This document shows positions 15,261-21,698 of a DNA stretch of 28,752 nt, in pieces; position 1 is the first letter of the stretch; every line of letters begins with the position of its first letter. The stretch covers positions 1-28,752 of the forward strand of contig UQRR01000017.1 in NCBI GenBank assembly GCA_900543455.1, written 5' to 3'. A program made the translations under genes and the position numbers. The notes beneath the pieces are model-generated. The model was not told where the DNA came from. It saw only the letters and a program-made list of their open reading frames with translations, and did not search any database. This DNA is from an uncultured Dialister sp. (GTDB taxonomy: Bacteria > Bacillota > Negativicutes > Veillonellales > Dialisteraceae).

Positions 15261-15338
15261 ACAAGCTATAATATAGACTACAAGCTATAAATATAGCATA
15301 TAAAAGTATTATACAAGCTATGAATTCGTGGTTATAAT
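15261..15338 (+). promoter_or_regulatory. Triple direct repeat ACAAGCTAT, likely operator region
   Basis: ACAAGCTATA occurs at 15261 and 15280, and ACAAGCTATG at 15313. The first two extend to ACAAGCTATA(A)ATATAG and contain the near-palindromes CTATA-A-TATAG (15266-15276) and GCTATA-AA-TATAGC (15284-15297). TATAAT hexamers occur at 15267-15272 and 15333-15338. The 350-bp AT-rich gap before the thioesterase-like gene (15119-15468) otherwise holds no gene. It probably controls the three-gene cluster downstream. Confidence 0.55.
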
Positions 15339-15468
15339 CACAGTCGAAACGTGAAGAAACGTTGCAGATCGTTTTCCTGCTTTCTGGCAGCCATGGAGCC
15401 GGGGAATGGGGAAGTATGAGAAAAAGAGATATCACCCAGCGGGCGATGTGGTACAGAAAGGGATAGCC

Positions 15469-15918
15469 ATGATTGACTTAAATGATTTTATTGCGGTAGG
15501 GCAGAATGCCATAGCACGTCGCGTGGTACAGCAGTCGGATGCTTCCGATAATTACGATAATGATTTCAAAAGCCTGCTCGCTACACCGAGGCTGATTCAT
15601 TGGGCGATCGATGCATCTATCAAAGCGATCGATCCCTATCTTCCCGATGACTATGCGAGCATCGGACTGTCGGTGAATTTTGTGCATACGGCACCGACCA
15701 GCCTTGGAATGACGGTGACGGTCCATGCATCGGTCATCGCTTTGACAGACCATGATGTGACGCTCGAGGTCAAAGCGTGGGATGAACAGGGAGAGATCGG
15801 TCACGGCCTTCACAAGAGAGCGATCGTACTCAAGCAGGCGGTCTTGGACAGGGCGGAAGAACGTACACGCCTGCTGCTGATCCGTCAGGCGAATGAAGAG
15901 ATCAAGGGGATGAGATGA
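15469..15918 (+). CDS. Hotdog-fold thioesterase-like protein (FlK family)
   Basis: 149 residues from the ATG with an AAAGGGA site upstream; a longer in-frame start at 15406 is less likely. The sequence resembles fluoroacetyl-CoA thioesterase FlK and relatives: LLATPRLIHWAIDAS (about residues 36-50), VNFVHTAPTSLGMTVTV, and a C-terminal GHGLHKRAIV. Of the FlK triad (Thr42, Glu50, His76), Thr39 and His73 are present with the right spacing, but the Glu position is Ile47 with Asp48 next to it, so activity may differ or be absent. It overlaps the following small gene by four bases. The partner beta subunit suggests it handles a CoA ester linked to a decarboxylase. Confidence 0.85.
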   Translation: MIDLNDFIAVGQNAIARRVVQQSDASDNYDNDFKSLLATPRLIHWAIDASIKAIDPYLPDDYASIGLSVNFVHTAPTSLGMTVTVHASVIALTDHDVTLEVKAWDEQGEIGHGLHKRAIVLKQAVLDRAEERTRLLLIRQANEEIKGMR

Positions 15919-16070
15919 TGGCAGCTTTACCGGATACTTTAGGCGGCGCACTGCTTCTTTCCGCCATTGATTTTTTACTGAGCTTTGTGTTTATTTCCTT
16001 CATCGGTGTGGTGCTCCATTTCTTCCCTCTGCTGAATAAGCTCGGAGAAGTGAAGGAGAGAAAGGATTGA
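15915..16070 (+). CDS. 51-residue single-pass membrane protein, gamma/delta-like decarboxylase subunit
   Basis: 51 residues. The ATG overlaps the upstream stop (ATGA) and is followed directly by a second ATG. There is one hydrophobic segment (about residues 11-40, Leu/Phe/Ile/Val-rich), then the charged tail NKLGEVKERKD. Size, single helix and position directly before a Na+-pump beta subunit match the small OadG or MmdD-type subunits that hold such complexes together. It has no Pro/Ala-rich linker and no zinc-binding histidine tail, so it is a minimal version if the assignment is right. Ribosome site and coupling make it a credible gene. Confidence 0.72.
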   Translation: MMAALPDTLGGALLLSAIDFLLSFVFISFIGVVLHFFPLLNKLGEVKERKD

Positions 16071-16074
16071 GATC

Positions 16075-17202
16075 ATGGATCAGTTATTTGTGACCTTGAT
16101 GAGTGAGCTTTTGCATCAGACGGGGCTTTTGGATCTGACTTTGGGAAATCTGGTCATGATCATTGCCGGATGTGTCCTGCTGTATCTGGGCATCATCAAG
16201 AAATACGAACCATTTCTGCTGGTGGGGATCGGCTTTTCCTGCATCGTAGCGAATGTGCCGGGCTCGACACTGACTGCGCCGGGCGGACTTTTCTACTTTG
16301 CGTATCAGGGCGTGGAGCAGCTCATACTGCCGCCGCTTATTTTCCTCGGCGTCGGTGCCATGACGGATTTCGGACCCATGATCGCCAATCCTTCTCTGGT
16401 CATTCTGGGGGCGGCTGCGCATCTGGGCATCTTTGTCGCATTGATCGGCGCACAGCTCCTTGGTTTCCATCTGGGAGAAGCAGCCTCGATCGGTATCATC
16501 GGCGGTGCGGATGGTCCGATGGCGATCTACACCACGATGAAGCTGGCGCCGCATCTCCTGCCGCAGATTTCTGTCGCAGCGTACTCTTATATGGCGCTCA
16601 TGCCGCTCATTCAGCCGCCGATCATGAAGCTCCTCACGAATAAGGAGGAGAGGAAAATCATGATGAAGCAGCCGCGCTATGTGTCTCGTCTCGAGAAGAT
16701 CGCGTTCCCGATCGTGATGGCACTCATCGTCAATGTGTTCCTGCCGCCGGTCGCGCCGCTCATCACCATGCTGATGCTGGGAAATCTCCTGCGCGAATGC
16801 CTTGTCGTCGGCAAGCTGGCGGAAACAGCGGCCAATACCCTTCTCAATATGGTCACGCTGGTCTTGACGGTAGCCATCGGCTCGACCATGGCTGCGGATA
16901 CCTTCCTCACGTCCTCGACCATCCTCATCATCTTCCTCGGTCTTGTGGCGTTTGCCTTTGGTACAGGCAGCGGTGTGGTCTGTGCCAAGCTCATGAATAC
17001 ACTCTCAGGCGGCCGTATCAATCCGCTGATCGGTTCCGCCGGTATCGCCTCCGTTCCGATCGCCGCCCGCGTTTCGCACCTCGTGGGGCAGCAGGAAAGC
17101 CGCCGCGTCTTCCTTCTGATGCATGCGATGGGGCCGAACCTCGCCGGCGTCTTCGGCACCGCGATCTCCGGTGGCATCATGCTCGCACTTCTGGGAGGCT
17201 AA
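16075..17202 (+). CDS. Na+-translocating decarboxylase beta subunit (OadB/MmdB/GcdB/MadB family)
   Basis: 375 residues, typical length, with many membrane segments. The beta subunit decarboxylates carboxybiotin and exports Na+. The core motif GGADGP has Asp146, Tyr172 lies in SYMALMP, and INPLIGSAG-x3-PIAARVS gives Asn316, Gly320 and Arg332. Aligned without gaps to K. pneumoniae OadB, these correspond to D203, Y229, N373, G377 and R389. The Ser382 equivalent is Ala325, with Ser326 shifted by one. It lies four bases after the small membrane gene. No biotin carrier or carboxyltransferase gene is in the window, so its substrate (oxaloacetate, methylmalonyl-CoA, glutaconyl-CoA or malonate) cannot be decided. 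Confidence 0.93.
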   Translation: MDQLFVTLMSELLHQTGLLDLTLGNLVMIIAGCVLLYLGIIKKYEPFLLVGIGFSCIVANVPGSTLTAPGGLFYFAYQGVEQLILPPLIFLGVGAMTDFGPMIANPSLVILGAAAHLGIFVALIGAQLLGFHLGEAASIGIIGGADGPMAIYTTMKLAPHLLPQISVAAYSYMALMPLIQPPIMKLLTNKEERKIMMKQPRYVSRLEKIAFPIVMALIVNVFLPPVAPLITMLMLGNLLRECLVVGKLAETAANTLLNMVTLVLTVAIGSTMAADTFLTSSTILIIFLGLVAFAFGTGSGVVCAKLMNTLSGGRINPLIGSAGIASVPIAARVSHLVGQQESRRVFLLMHAMGPNLAGVFGTAISGGIMLALLGG

Positions 17203-17347
17203 GGACTGGGGATTTGAGAAATGCGATTCAGGAAATTTTGATGGGGGCTGATGTTGTGATTGCATCGGAGTTTCCTGGATCCGTTTTTCCTTAGTGAGCC
17301 AAAGTTTTCCTACTAAAATTTTTATTCGTAATTATAGATAAAATCTT

Positions 17348-17377
17348 TTGGCATATTCATCCTATTTTTGCTAGACT
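17348..17377 (+). promoter_or_regulatory. Possible promoter of the hutP-like gene
   Basis: TTGGCA (17348-17353) and TAGACT (17372-17377) with 18-bp spacing, in an AT-rich 305-bp gap after the beta subunit. A CAGGAAA...TTTCCTG stem followed by TTTTT (17229-17293) may end the previous transcript. Confidence 0.35.
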
Positions 17378-17507
17378 ATTAACAGTATAAAAAGTAAATC
17401 CTATGATGTAGCGTCTTGATTAAGTACAGCAGGAAGAAAGTTAATAAACCAGCAGCATGAGGCTATCTGTGTTTGTTTTCTTTCTTTTTTTTGTGGGGAG
17501 GCTTATT

Positions 17508-17957
17508 GTGATTCAATGGGGGGATTTTCTGATAGACCCGCGTGAAGGGGAAGATCTATGCCGCATGGCCGTTTTATTAGCTATGACTGTTGATCAAAAG
17601 ATGGAAAGGGATTTGATCCTGCAATTACAGAAAATGGGGATCAAAAGCGCTGCCACCACCGTGGCAGGGTTTGGTATTTCTTCTCAAAGCAATATCATTC
17701 GCAGCGTAGTGAATTTATGCTTGAATACAAATATCATTGAAAGGAAACGGGAACATGTACATCCCGTAGCGCACTGTGTACTGGAAGTCACACAAAGCAC
17801 AAGAGCTTCCGATGCGATCGGGCAGAATTTCTGTTTCAAAGCTGCTGTTGCTCGCAAAGGAAATCATTTCGCCCTAAGCTTTTATGGCAATCTGGCTATG
17901 CATGAACTTTCCGGCCATAAAACGATAGGGGTCGGTTTTCAAATCCTTGGAGATTGA
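17508..17957 (+). CDS. HutP-like RNA-binding antitermination protein
   Basis: 149 residues from a GTG that has GGGGAGG six bases upstream. An ATG 51 bases earlier adds an implausible hydrophobic tail and has no site. B. subtilis HutP is about the same length; with L-histidine and Mg2+ it binds NAG triplets in the hut leader and opens a terminator. Conserved here are MAVLLAMT near residue 20, the His-x3-His pair (His85, His89; Mg2+ ligands H73/H77 in B. subtilis), FALSFYGN (about 121-128) and the C-terminal GHKTIGVGF with His137 (H138). Just downstream are NAG-rich RNA and a terminator, then a transporter gene. The ligand is unknown. Codon use is AT-richer than that of neighbours outside this block. 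Confidence 0.85.
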   Translation: MIQWGDFLIDPREGEDLCRMAVLLAMTVDQKMERDLILQLQKMGIKSAATTVAGFGISSQSNIIRSVVNLCLNTNIIERKREHVHPVAHCVLEVTQSTRASDAIGQNFCFKAAVARKGNHFALSFYGNLAMHELSGHKTIGVGFQILGD

Positions 17958-17973
17958 TTTTTACAATTTCATA

Positions 17974-18059
17974 AAGTATCTCAGTATAGCATAAAGAAAT
18001 TGATTTTAGCAGAAAAGTATCAACACGATGATATCGTGTGCGTCTTTTCTGCTTTTTTT
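17974..18059 (+). terminator. NAG-rich leader and intrinsic terminator (putative HutP-type attenuator)
   Basis: AAG, CAG, TAG and AAG at 17974, 17982, 17987 and 17994 are followed by TAG, CAG and AAG at 18007, 18010 and 18015, within the 5' arm of a terminator. Stem AGCAGAAAAG (18008-18017) pairs with CTTTTCTGCT (18044-18053), the inner stem is ACACGAT/ATCGTGT, and seven T follow. It separates the hutP-like gene from the transporter. The 165-bp gap has a second weak stem (CTGCCT/AGGCAG, about 18060-18088). Confidence 0.8.
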
Positions 18060-18124
18060 CTGCCTGAAAGGGGTGTGCCAAAAGGCAGTGCATATTTTGT
18101 TTTCGTGAATAAGGAGGCTTTGAA

Positions 18125-19510
18125 ATGACTAAATCAAGTGGTTTGGAATCTAAAAATGAAACGCCCATTACGAAGATGGGGAATGTGCTTCTCCGGTTAT
18201 CTCTAAAGTACATGCCAGATGCGAGTATCTTTGCAGTGGCACTGACTTTTATCGCTTTTTGCCTGGGGATCGCACTGACGGATCAGGGACCGATGCAGAT
18301 GGTTCAAAATTGGTACAAAGGGTTTTGGGAATTGCTTGGCTTTTCCATGCAGATGGCTTTGATTGTCATTACTGGCTCTTGCGTAGCCAATGCGCCTTTG
18401 GTCAAAGGTTGGATCAACCGTATTGCATCGATTCCGAAAAGTGCGAAGTCGGCTGTGTTTACGGTGACATTGGTCAGTGTTTTGGTTTCTTTTGTGCACT
18501 GGGGCTTATCCCTTATTGTAGGGGCCATCTTAGCGAAGGAATTAGCGAAGAATCTGCGAGATAAAAAGATTCCTTTCGAATATGGTCTGATGGCTGCTGG
18601 CGCGTATGTAGGGCAGATGACTTGGCAGGGTGTCCTGTCTTCTTCGGTAGGTCTCTTCATCGCAACTCCAGGCCATATCATGGAAGACTTGATCGGCGTA
18701 GTTCCTATGACGGATTACATGTTGAATCCGACAAATATCTGCGTCACCATCGCACTGGCTATCGGGCCTGCCTTTTTTGCGACGCTGCTTCTTCCTAAGA
18801 ATCCATCAGACTATCAGCCACTGGATGAGGATGCGATCAAAGCGATTGAAAAGGAAGACCTGAAACTGCAGAAGCGTCCGTCCAAAGCTACGGTGGGAGA
18901 TATTTTAAACTATAGCCCAATTCTGGCCTGGGCTTTGGGGCTACTTGGATTTGTTTATATCTTCTATGCTTTCTATACCAAAGGCTTCAATGCGCTAGAT
19001 TTTAACCTGTTAAATGCTATTTTCCTCTTCGGCGGTATTTTGCTTTATGGAAATATTGCGAATTATGTCATGGCAGTGAAAGATGCCGTGGGCGGTACGG
19101 CAGGTATCATTTTTCAGTTTCCTCTGTATGCCGGTGTCCTTGGCATTGTGAAATACTCCGGTCTGGTCATGGTTTTAGCCAATGGGATCGCGGCAGTCAG
19201 CACAGAAAGTACTTTCTATCTGTGGACTTTCTTATCCGCAGCGATCGTAAATATGTTTGTTCCTTCCGGTGGTGGGCAGTGGGCTGTACAGGGGCCGGTG
19301 GCTCTGGAATCGGCCAAAATGATGGGAGCCGATTTGGTAAAGACCGCGCTGATGGTGGCATATGGGAATTGCTGGACCAATATGGCACAGCCATTTTGGG
19401 CGATTGCTCTTCTGGGAATCACGGGTCTTAAGGCGAAGGATATTATGGGATATTCTATCGGCATCATGATTTTATCAGGCTTCATTTTTTTCGCAGCCGC
19501 GTTGTTATGA
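18125..19510 (+). CDS. AtoE-type short-chain fatty acid / carboxylate transporter
   Basis: 461 residues with AAGGAGG seven bases before the ATG. The protein aligns by eye along its full length with E. coli AtoE (short-chain fatty acid uptake): a YMPDASIFA start, GFWELLGFSMQMALIVITG, a conserved AGAYVGQMTWQG segment, QFPLYAGVLGI, and the family hallmark VPSGGGQWAVQGP followed by NMAQPFWAIALLGI. It has ten or more hydrophobic segments. It lies directly downstream of the HutP-like gene and its terminator, and 145 bp upstream of an amidase. The substrate is likely a small carboxylate released or consumed by that enzyme (inference). The gene is AT-richer than the flanking core genes. Confidence 0.9.
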   Translation: MTKSSGLESKNETPITKMGNVLLRLSLKYMPDASIFAVALTFIAFCLGIALTDQGPMQMVQNWYKGFWELLGFSMQMALIVITGSCVANAPLVKGWINRIASIPKSAKSAVFTVTLVSVLVSFVHWGLSLIVGAILAKELAKNLRDKKIPFEYGLMAAGAYVGQMTWQGVLSSSVGLFIATPGHIMEDLIGVVPMTDYMLNPTNICVTIALAIGPAFFATLLLPKNPSDYQPLDEDAIKAIEKEDLKLQKRPSKATVGDILNYSPILAWALGLLGFVYIFYAFYTKGFNALDFNLLNAIFLFGGILLYGNIANYVMAVKDAVGGTAGIIFQFPLYAGVLGIVKYSGLVMVLANGIAAVSTESTFYLWTFLSAAIVNMFVPSGGGQWAVQGPVALESAKMMGADLVKTALMVAYGNCWTNMAQPFWAIALLGITGLKAKDIMGYSIGIMILSGFIFFAAALL

Positions 19511-19655
19511 GATAGGCGTGGCTATTCACCAGAATAGATGGTGAGAAATCAGATAAGGGATATTCTCTCTTGTCTCGCGATAGACGATCCGTCACAGTAA
19601 CTACCAATCGCGAGTAAGCAGGAGCATTAGGTTATGATTGAACAGGAGAAGAAAA

Positions 19656-21137
19656 ATGGAACACTTTGAATTCATGGAAACAACGATTTCAAAAGTACAC
19701 CAGGCATATTTGGATGGTTCTTTGACAGCCGTTGAGCTGATGAAGTTCTATTTACAGCGGATCGAAGCCTATGATAAGAAAGGACCGGCAATCAATTCGA
19801 TCATTTGTGTCAATCCGAACATTTTGGAAGAAGCAGCTGCAGCAGATGCTTATCTGAAGGAACATCATGCTTTAAAAGGTCCCCTGCATGGGATCCCGGT
19901 GATGCTGAAAGATAATTTCAATACCAGTGACATGCCTACCACAGCAGGCTCTATTGCATTGAATGGATGGGTACCGACAGAGAATGCTTTCGTAACAGAA
20001 AAATTGAAACAGGCAGGGGCATGTATTTTGGCGAAAACTAATTTGCATGAATTTGCGATCTGGGGTGAAACGATCAGTTCGATCTTAGGGCAAACAGTCA
20101 ATCCTTATGATCTGACAAGAACTCCTGGGGGATCTTCCGGCGGTACAGGTGCTTCTATTGCAGCGAATATTGGGATTATCGGAATGGGGACGGATACGAT
20201 CAATTCCGTTCGCTCTCCTGCTTCGGCCAATAGTCTGGTCGGGATCCGCCCGACCATCGGACTGGTATCGCGCGCTGGGATTATCCCCTATTCTCTGACA
20301 CAGGATACAGCAGGTCCTATTTGCCGCACAGTAGAAGATGCTGTGCGGACCTTGGATGTCATTGTCGGCTACGATGAGAAGGATGCAGAAACGGCATGGA
20401 GCGTAGGGCAGAAAAGAGACAGCTACATCGACCATTTACAAAAAGATGGCATGGAAGGAAAGCGGATCGGGATACTCAAAAGTTTATTTGGAAAAGAAAA
20501 ATGCAATGAATCTACCAATCAAGTGATTGAAACTGCATTGCAGGTATTTAGAGATCACGGGGCGACCCTGGTCGAGGTGGAAAACCAGATCGACCAGCCG
20601 TATCTGAATGAGGAAGTATCGGTACACCTCGATGATTTCTGCCATGATCTTAACAGCTATCTGGAAACATTACCTCCCCAATGGCCCGTTCACTCTATGA
20701 AAGATATTTTGGACAAGGGACTTTTCCATCCATTCTCGGAAGGAAATATGAGAGATGCTATGACACGGCAGGTGGGGAGTCCTCGTTATTTAGAAAAAAT
20801 GTATAACAAAATTGCCGTACGCCGGGAAGTCATGAAAATCATGGCAGACTTGCACTTGGATGCCATGGTCTATCCCCACCAGCAGCAACTGGTGTGCAAA
20901 ATTGGCAGCAATCAGCTGCAGAGAAATGGCGTGCTTTGTTCATCAACAGGTTTCCCGTCCATTTGCGTCCCTGCCGGATTTGCCCCCTCACCAGAGGCAC
21001 CGATTGGAGTTCCTGTCGGAATGGAAATCATTGGGCGGCCATGGAGCGAACCGGTGCTCATTGAAATTGCTTACAGCTTTGAACAACATTCCCATTTCAG
21101 AAAAATGCCTGTATCCACGCCGGCCTTGGAAGACTGA
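19656..21137 (+). CDS. Amidase-signature family hydrolase
   Basis: 493 residues from the ATG with AGGAGAAG ahead of it. The Ser-cisSer-Lys triad is Lys85 (VMLKDNF), Ser160 in PGGSSGGTGAS, and the nucleophile Ser184 in TDTINSVRSPAS. The 24-residue spacing between the two serines equals that of FAAH Ser217 and Ser241. The TDTGGS motif of many members reads TDTINS, a variant found in some bacterial amidases. No GatB or GatC is nearby and the length differs, so GatA is unlikely. It sits 145 bp behind the AtoE-type transporter and is probably co-regulated. The gap contains short inverted pairs (GAGAA/TTCTC; TCGCGA twice) but no clear terminator. The substrate is unknown; hydrolysis would release ammonia and a carboxylate. 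Confidence 0.93.
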   Translation: MEHFEFMETTISKVHQAYLDGSLTAVELMKFYLQRIEAYDKKGPAINSIICVNPNILEEAAAADAYLKEHHALKGPLHGIPVMLKDNFNTSDMPTTAGSIALNGWVPTENAFVTEKLKQAGACILAKTNLHEFAIWGETISSILGQTVNPYDLTRTPGGSSGGTGASIAANIGIIGMGTDTINSVRSPASANSLVGIRPTIGLVSRAGIIPYSLTQDTAGPICRTVEDAVRTLDVIVGYDEKDAETAWSVGQKRDSYIDHLQKDGMEGKRIGILKSLFGKEKCNESTNQVIETALQVFRDHGATLVEVENQIDQPYLNEEVSVHLDDFCHDLNSYLETLPPQWPVHSMKDILDKGLFHPFSEGNMRDAMTRQVGSPRYLEKMYNKIAVRREVMKIMADLHLDAMVYPHQQQLVCKIGSNQLQRNGVLCSSTGFPSICVPAGFAPSPEAPIGVPVGMEIIGRPWSEPVLIEIAYSFEQHSHFRKMPVSTPALED

Positions 21138-21173
21138 GTGCGGGCTGAACAGATCAGGAATACCTTCTCCTAT

Positions 21174-21461
21174 CTAAAGCAAATGGAGCGTATTCTTGAA
21201 GTCCTTGATATAGTGCCTGGAGACGGGCACTTTTTCTCTGGGGTAATGGGCAAGCGTCAGGAGAAGGGGGCCATTGTCCTGATTCTGGATTTCCTGGATC
21301 ATGGAAAGGTTCACGATGTAGCCCTTGTGCGTGCGGAAGAAGCCCAGGGGGGAGAGGAGAGACTCGATGTCGCGGAGCGTCATCTTCGACTCGATGATCC
21401 CGCTCGTCGTATAGAAGAGAGAGCGGTCGGATTTCTCGGTGGAAATCAGGACGATTTCCTG
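21174..21461 (-). pseudogene. LytTR DNA-binding domain remnant (truncated, frameshifted)
   Basis: The minus strand encodes a C-terminal LytTR domain: FFRTHKGYIVNLSMIQEI, then KVPVSRHYIKDFKNTL and a TAG stop at 21174-21176. The upstream part, EIVLISTEKSDRSL, continues in another frame, so one base has been gained or lost around 21415-21422. Beyond about 21461 the sequence is repeat DNA (GC palindrome plus ATTCCTC units), so the receiver domain is gone. It is convergent with the amidase. LytTR proteins are response regulators; this one appears dead. Confidence 0.72.
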
Positions 21462-21592
21462 CGCGAATGAGGAATGAAGGTGGCGGCTTCGCCGCGTATA
21501 TATGGGGCGATGCCCGAAAGCGGCATTTCAGTCACCAGCCCCTAATCCCTAATCCCTAGCTACTAGTCACTAGCTCCCAATCTCCCATTCCT
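21462..21592 (-). repeat. Modular intergenic repeat unit (copy 9, attached to the LytTR remnant)
   Basis: On the minus strand the heptads GTGACTA/GATTAGG (21592-21528) are followed by the GC palindrome module (about 21516-21478, nearly identical to 1-40 reversed) and ATTCCTCATTC. The unit then runs straight into LytTR coding sequence. The hairpin, AAGCTTTC and GAACCCT modules are missing. Confidence 0.8.
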
Positions 21593-21599
21593 CTTACCG

Positions 21600-21619
21600 C
21601 CCTATTTGTTATGATAGGG
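21600..21619 (+). promoter_or_regulatory. Inverted repeat ahead of mdcA
   Basis: CCCTAT-TTGTTATG-ATAGGG, with a TATGAT inside that could be a -10. It lies 80 bp upstream of the mdcA start, between the repeat unit and the gene. It is an operator or promoter candidate; no clear -35 is seen. Confidence 0.35.
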
Positions 21620-21698
21620 AAGAAACAACAACAATAATAATGAAAACCTGTATACTTATGTCTGTAAAAACCTATTTTTATTGAAAGGAAGTCTATTC

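Noticed and set aside
17457..17507. Upstream ATG giving the HutP-like protein a hydrophobic N-terminus (membrane anchor)
   Set aside because: There is no ribosome site at that ATG. The in-frame GTG at 17508 has GGGGAGG at ideal spacing and gives the standard HutP length.
21138..21470. 110-codon plus-strand frame after the amidase
   Set aside because: It is antisense to the recognisable LytTR remnant and has no ribosome site or family similarity.
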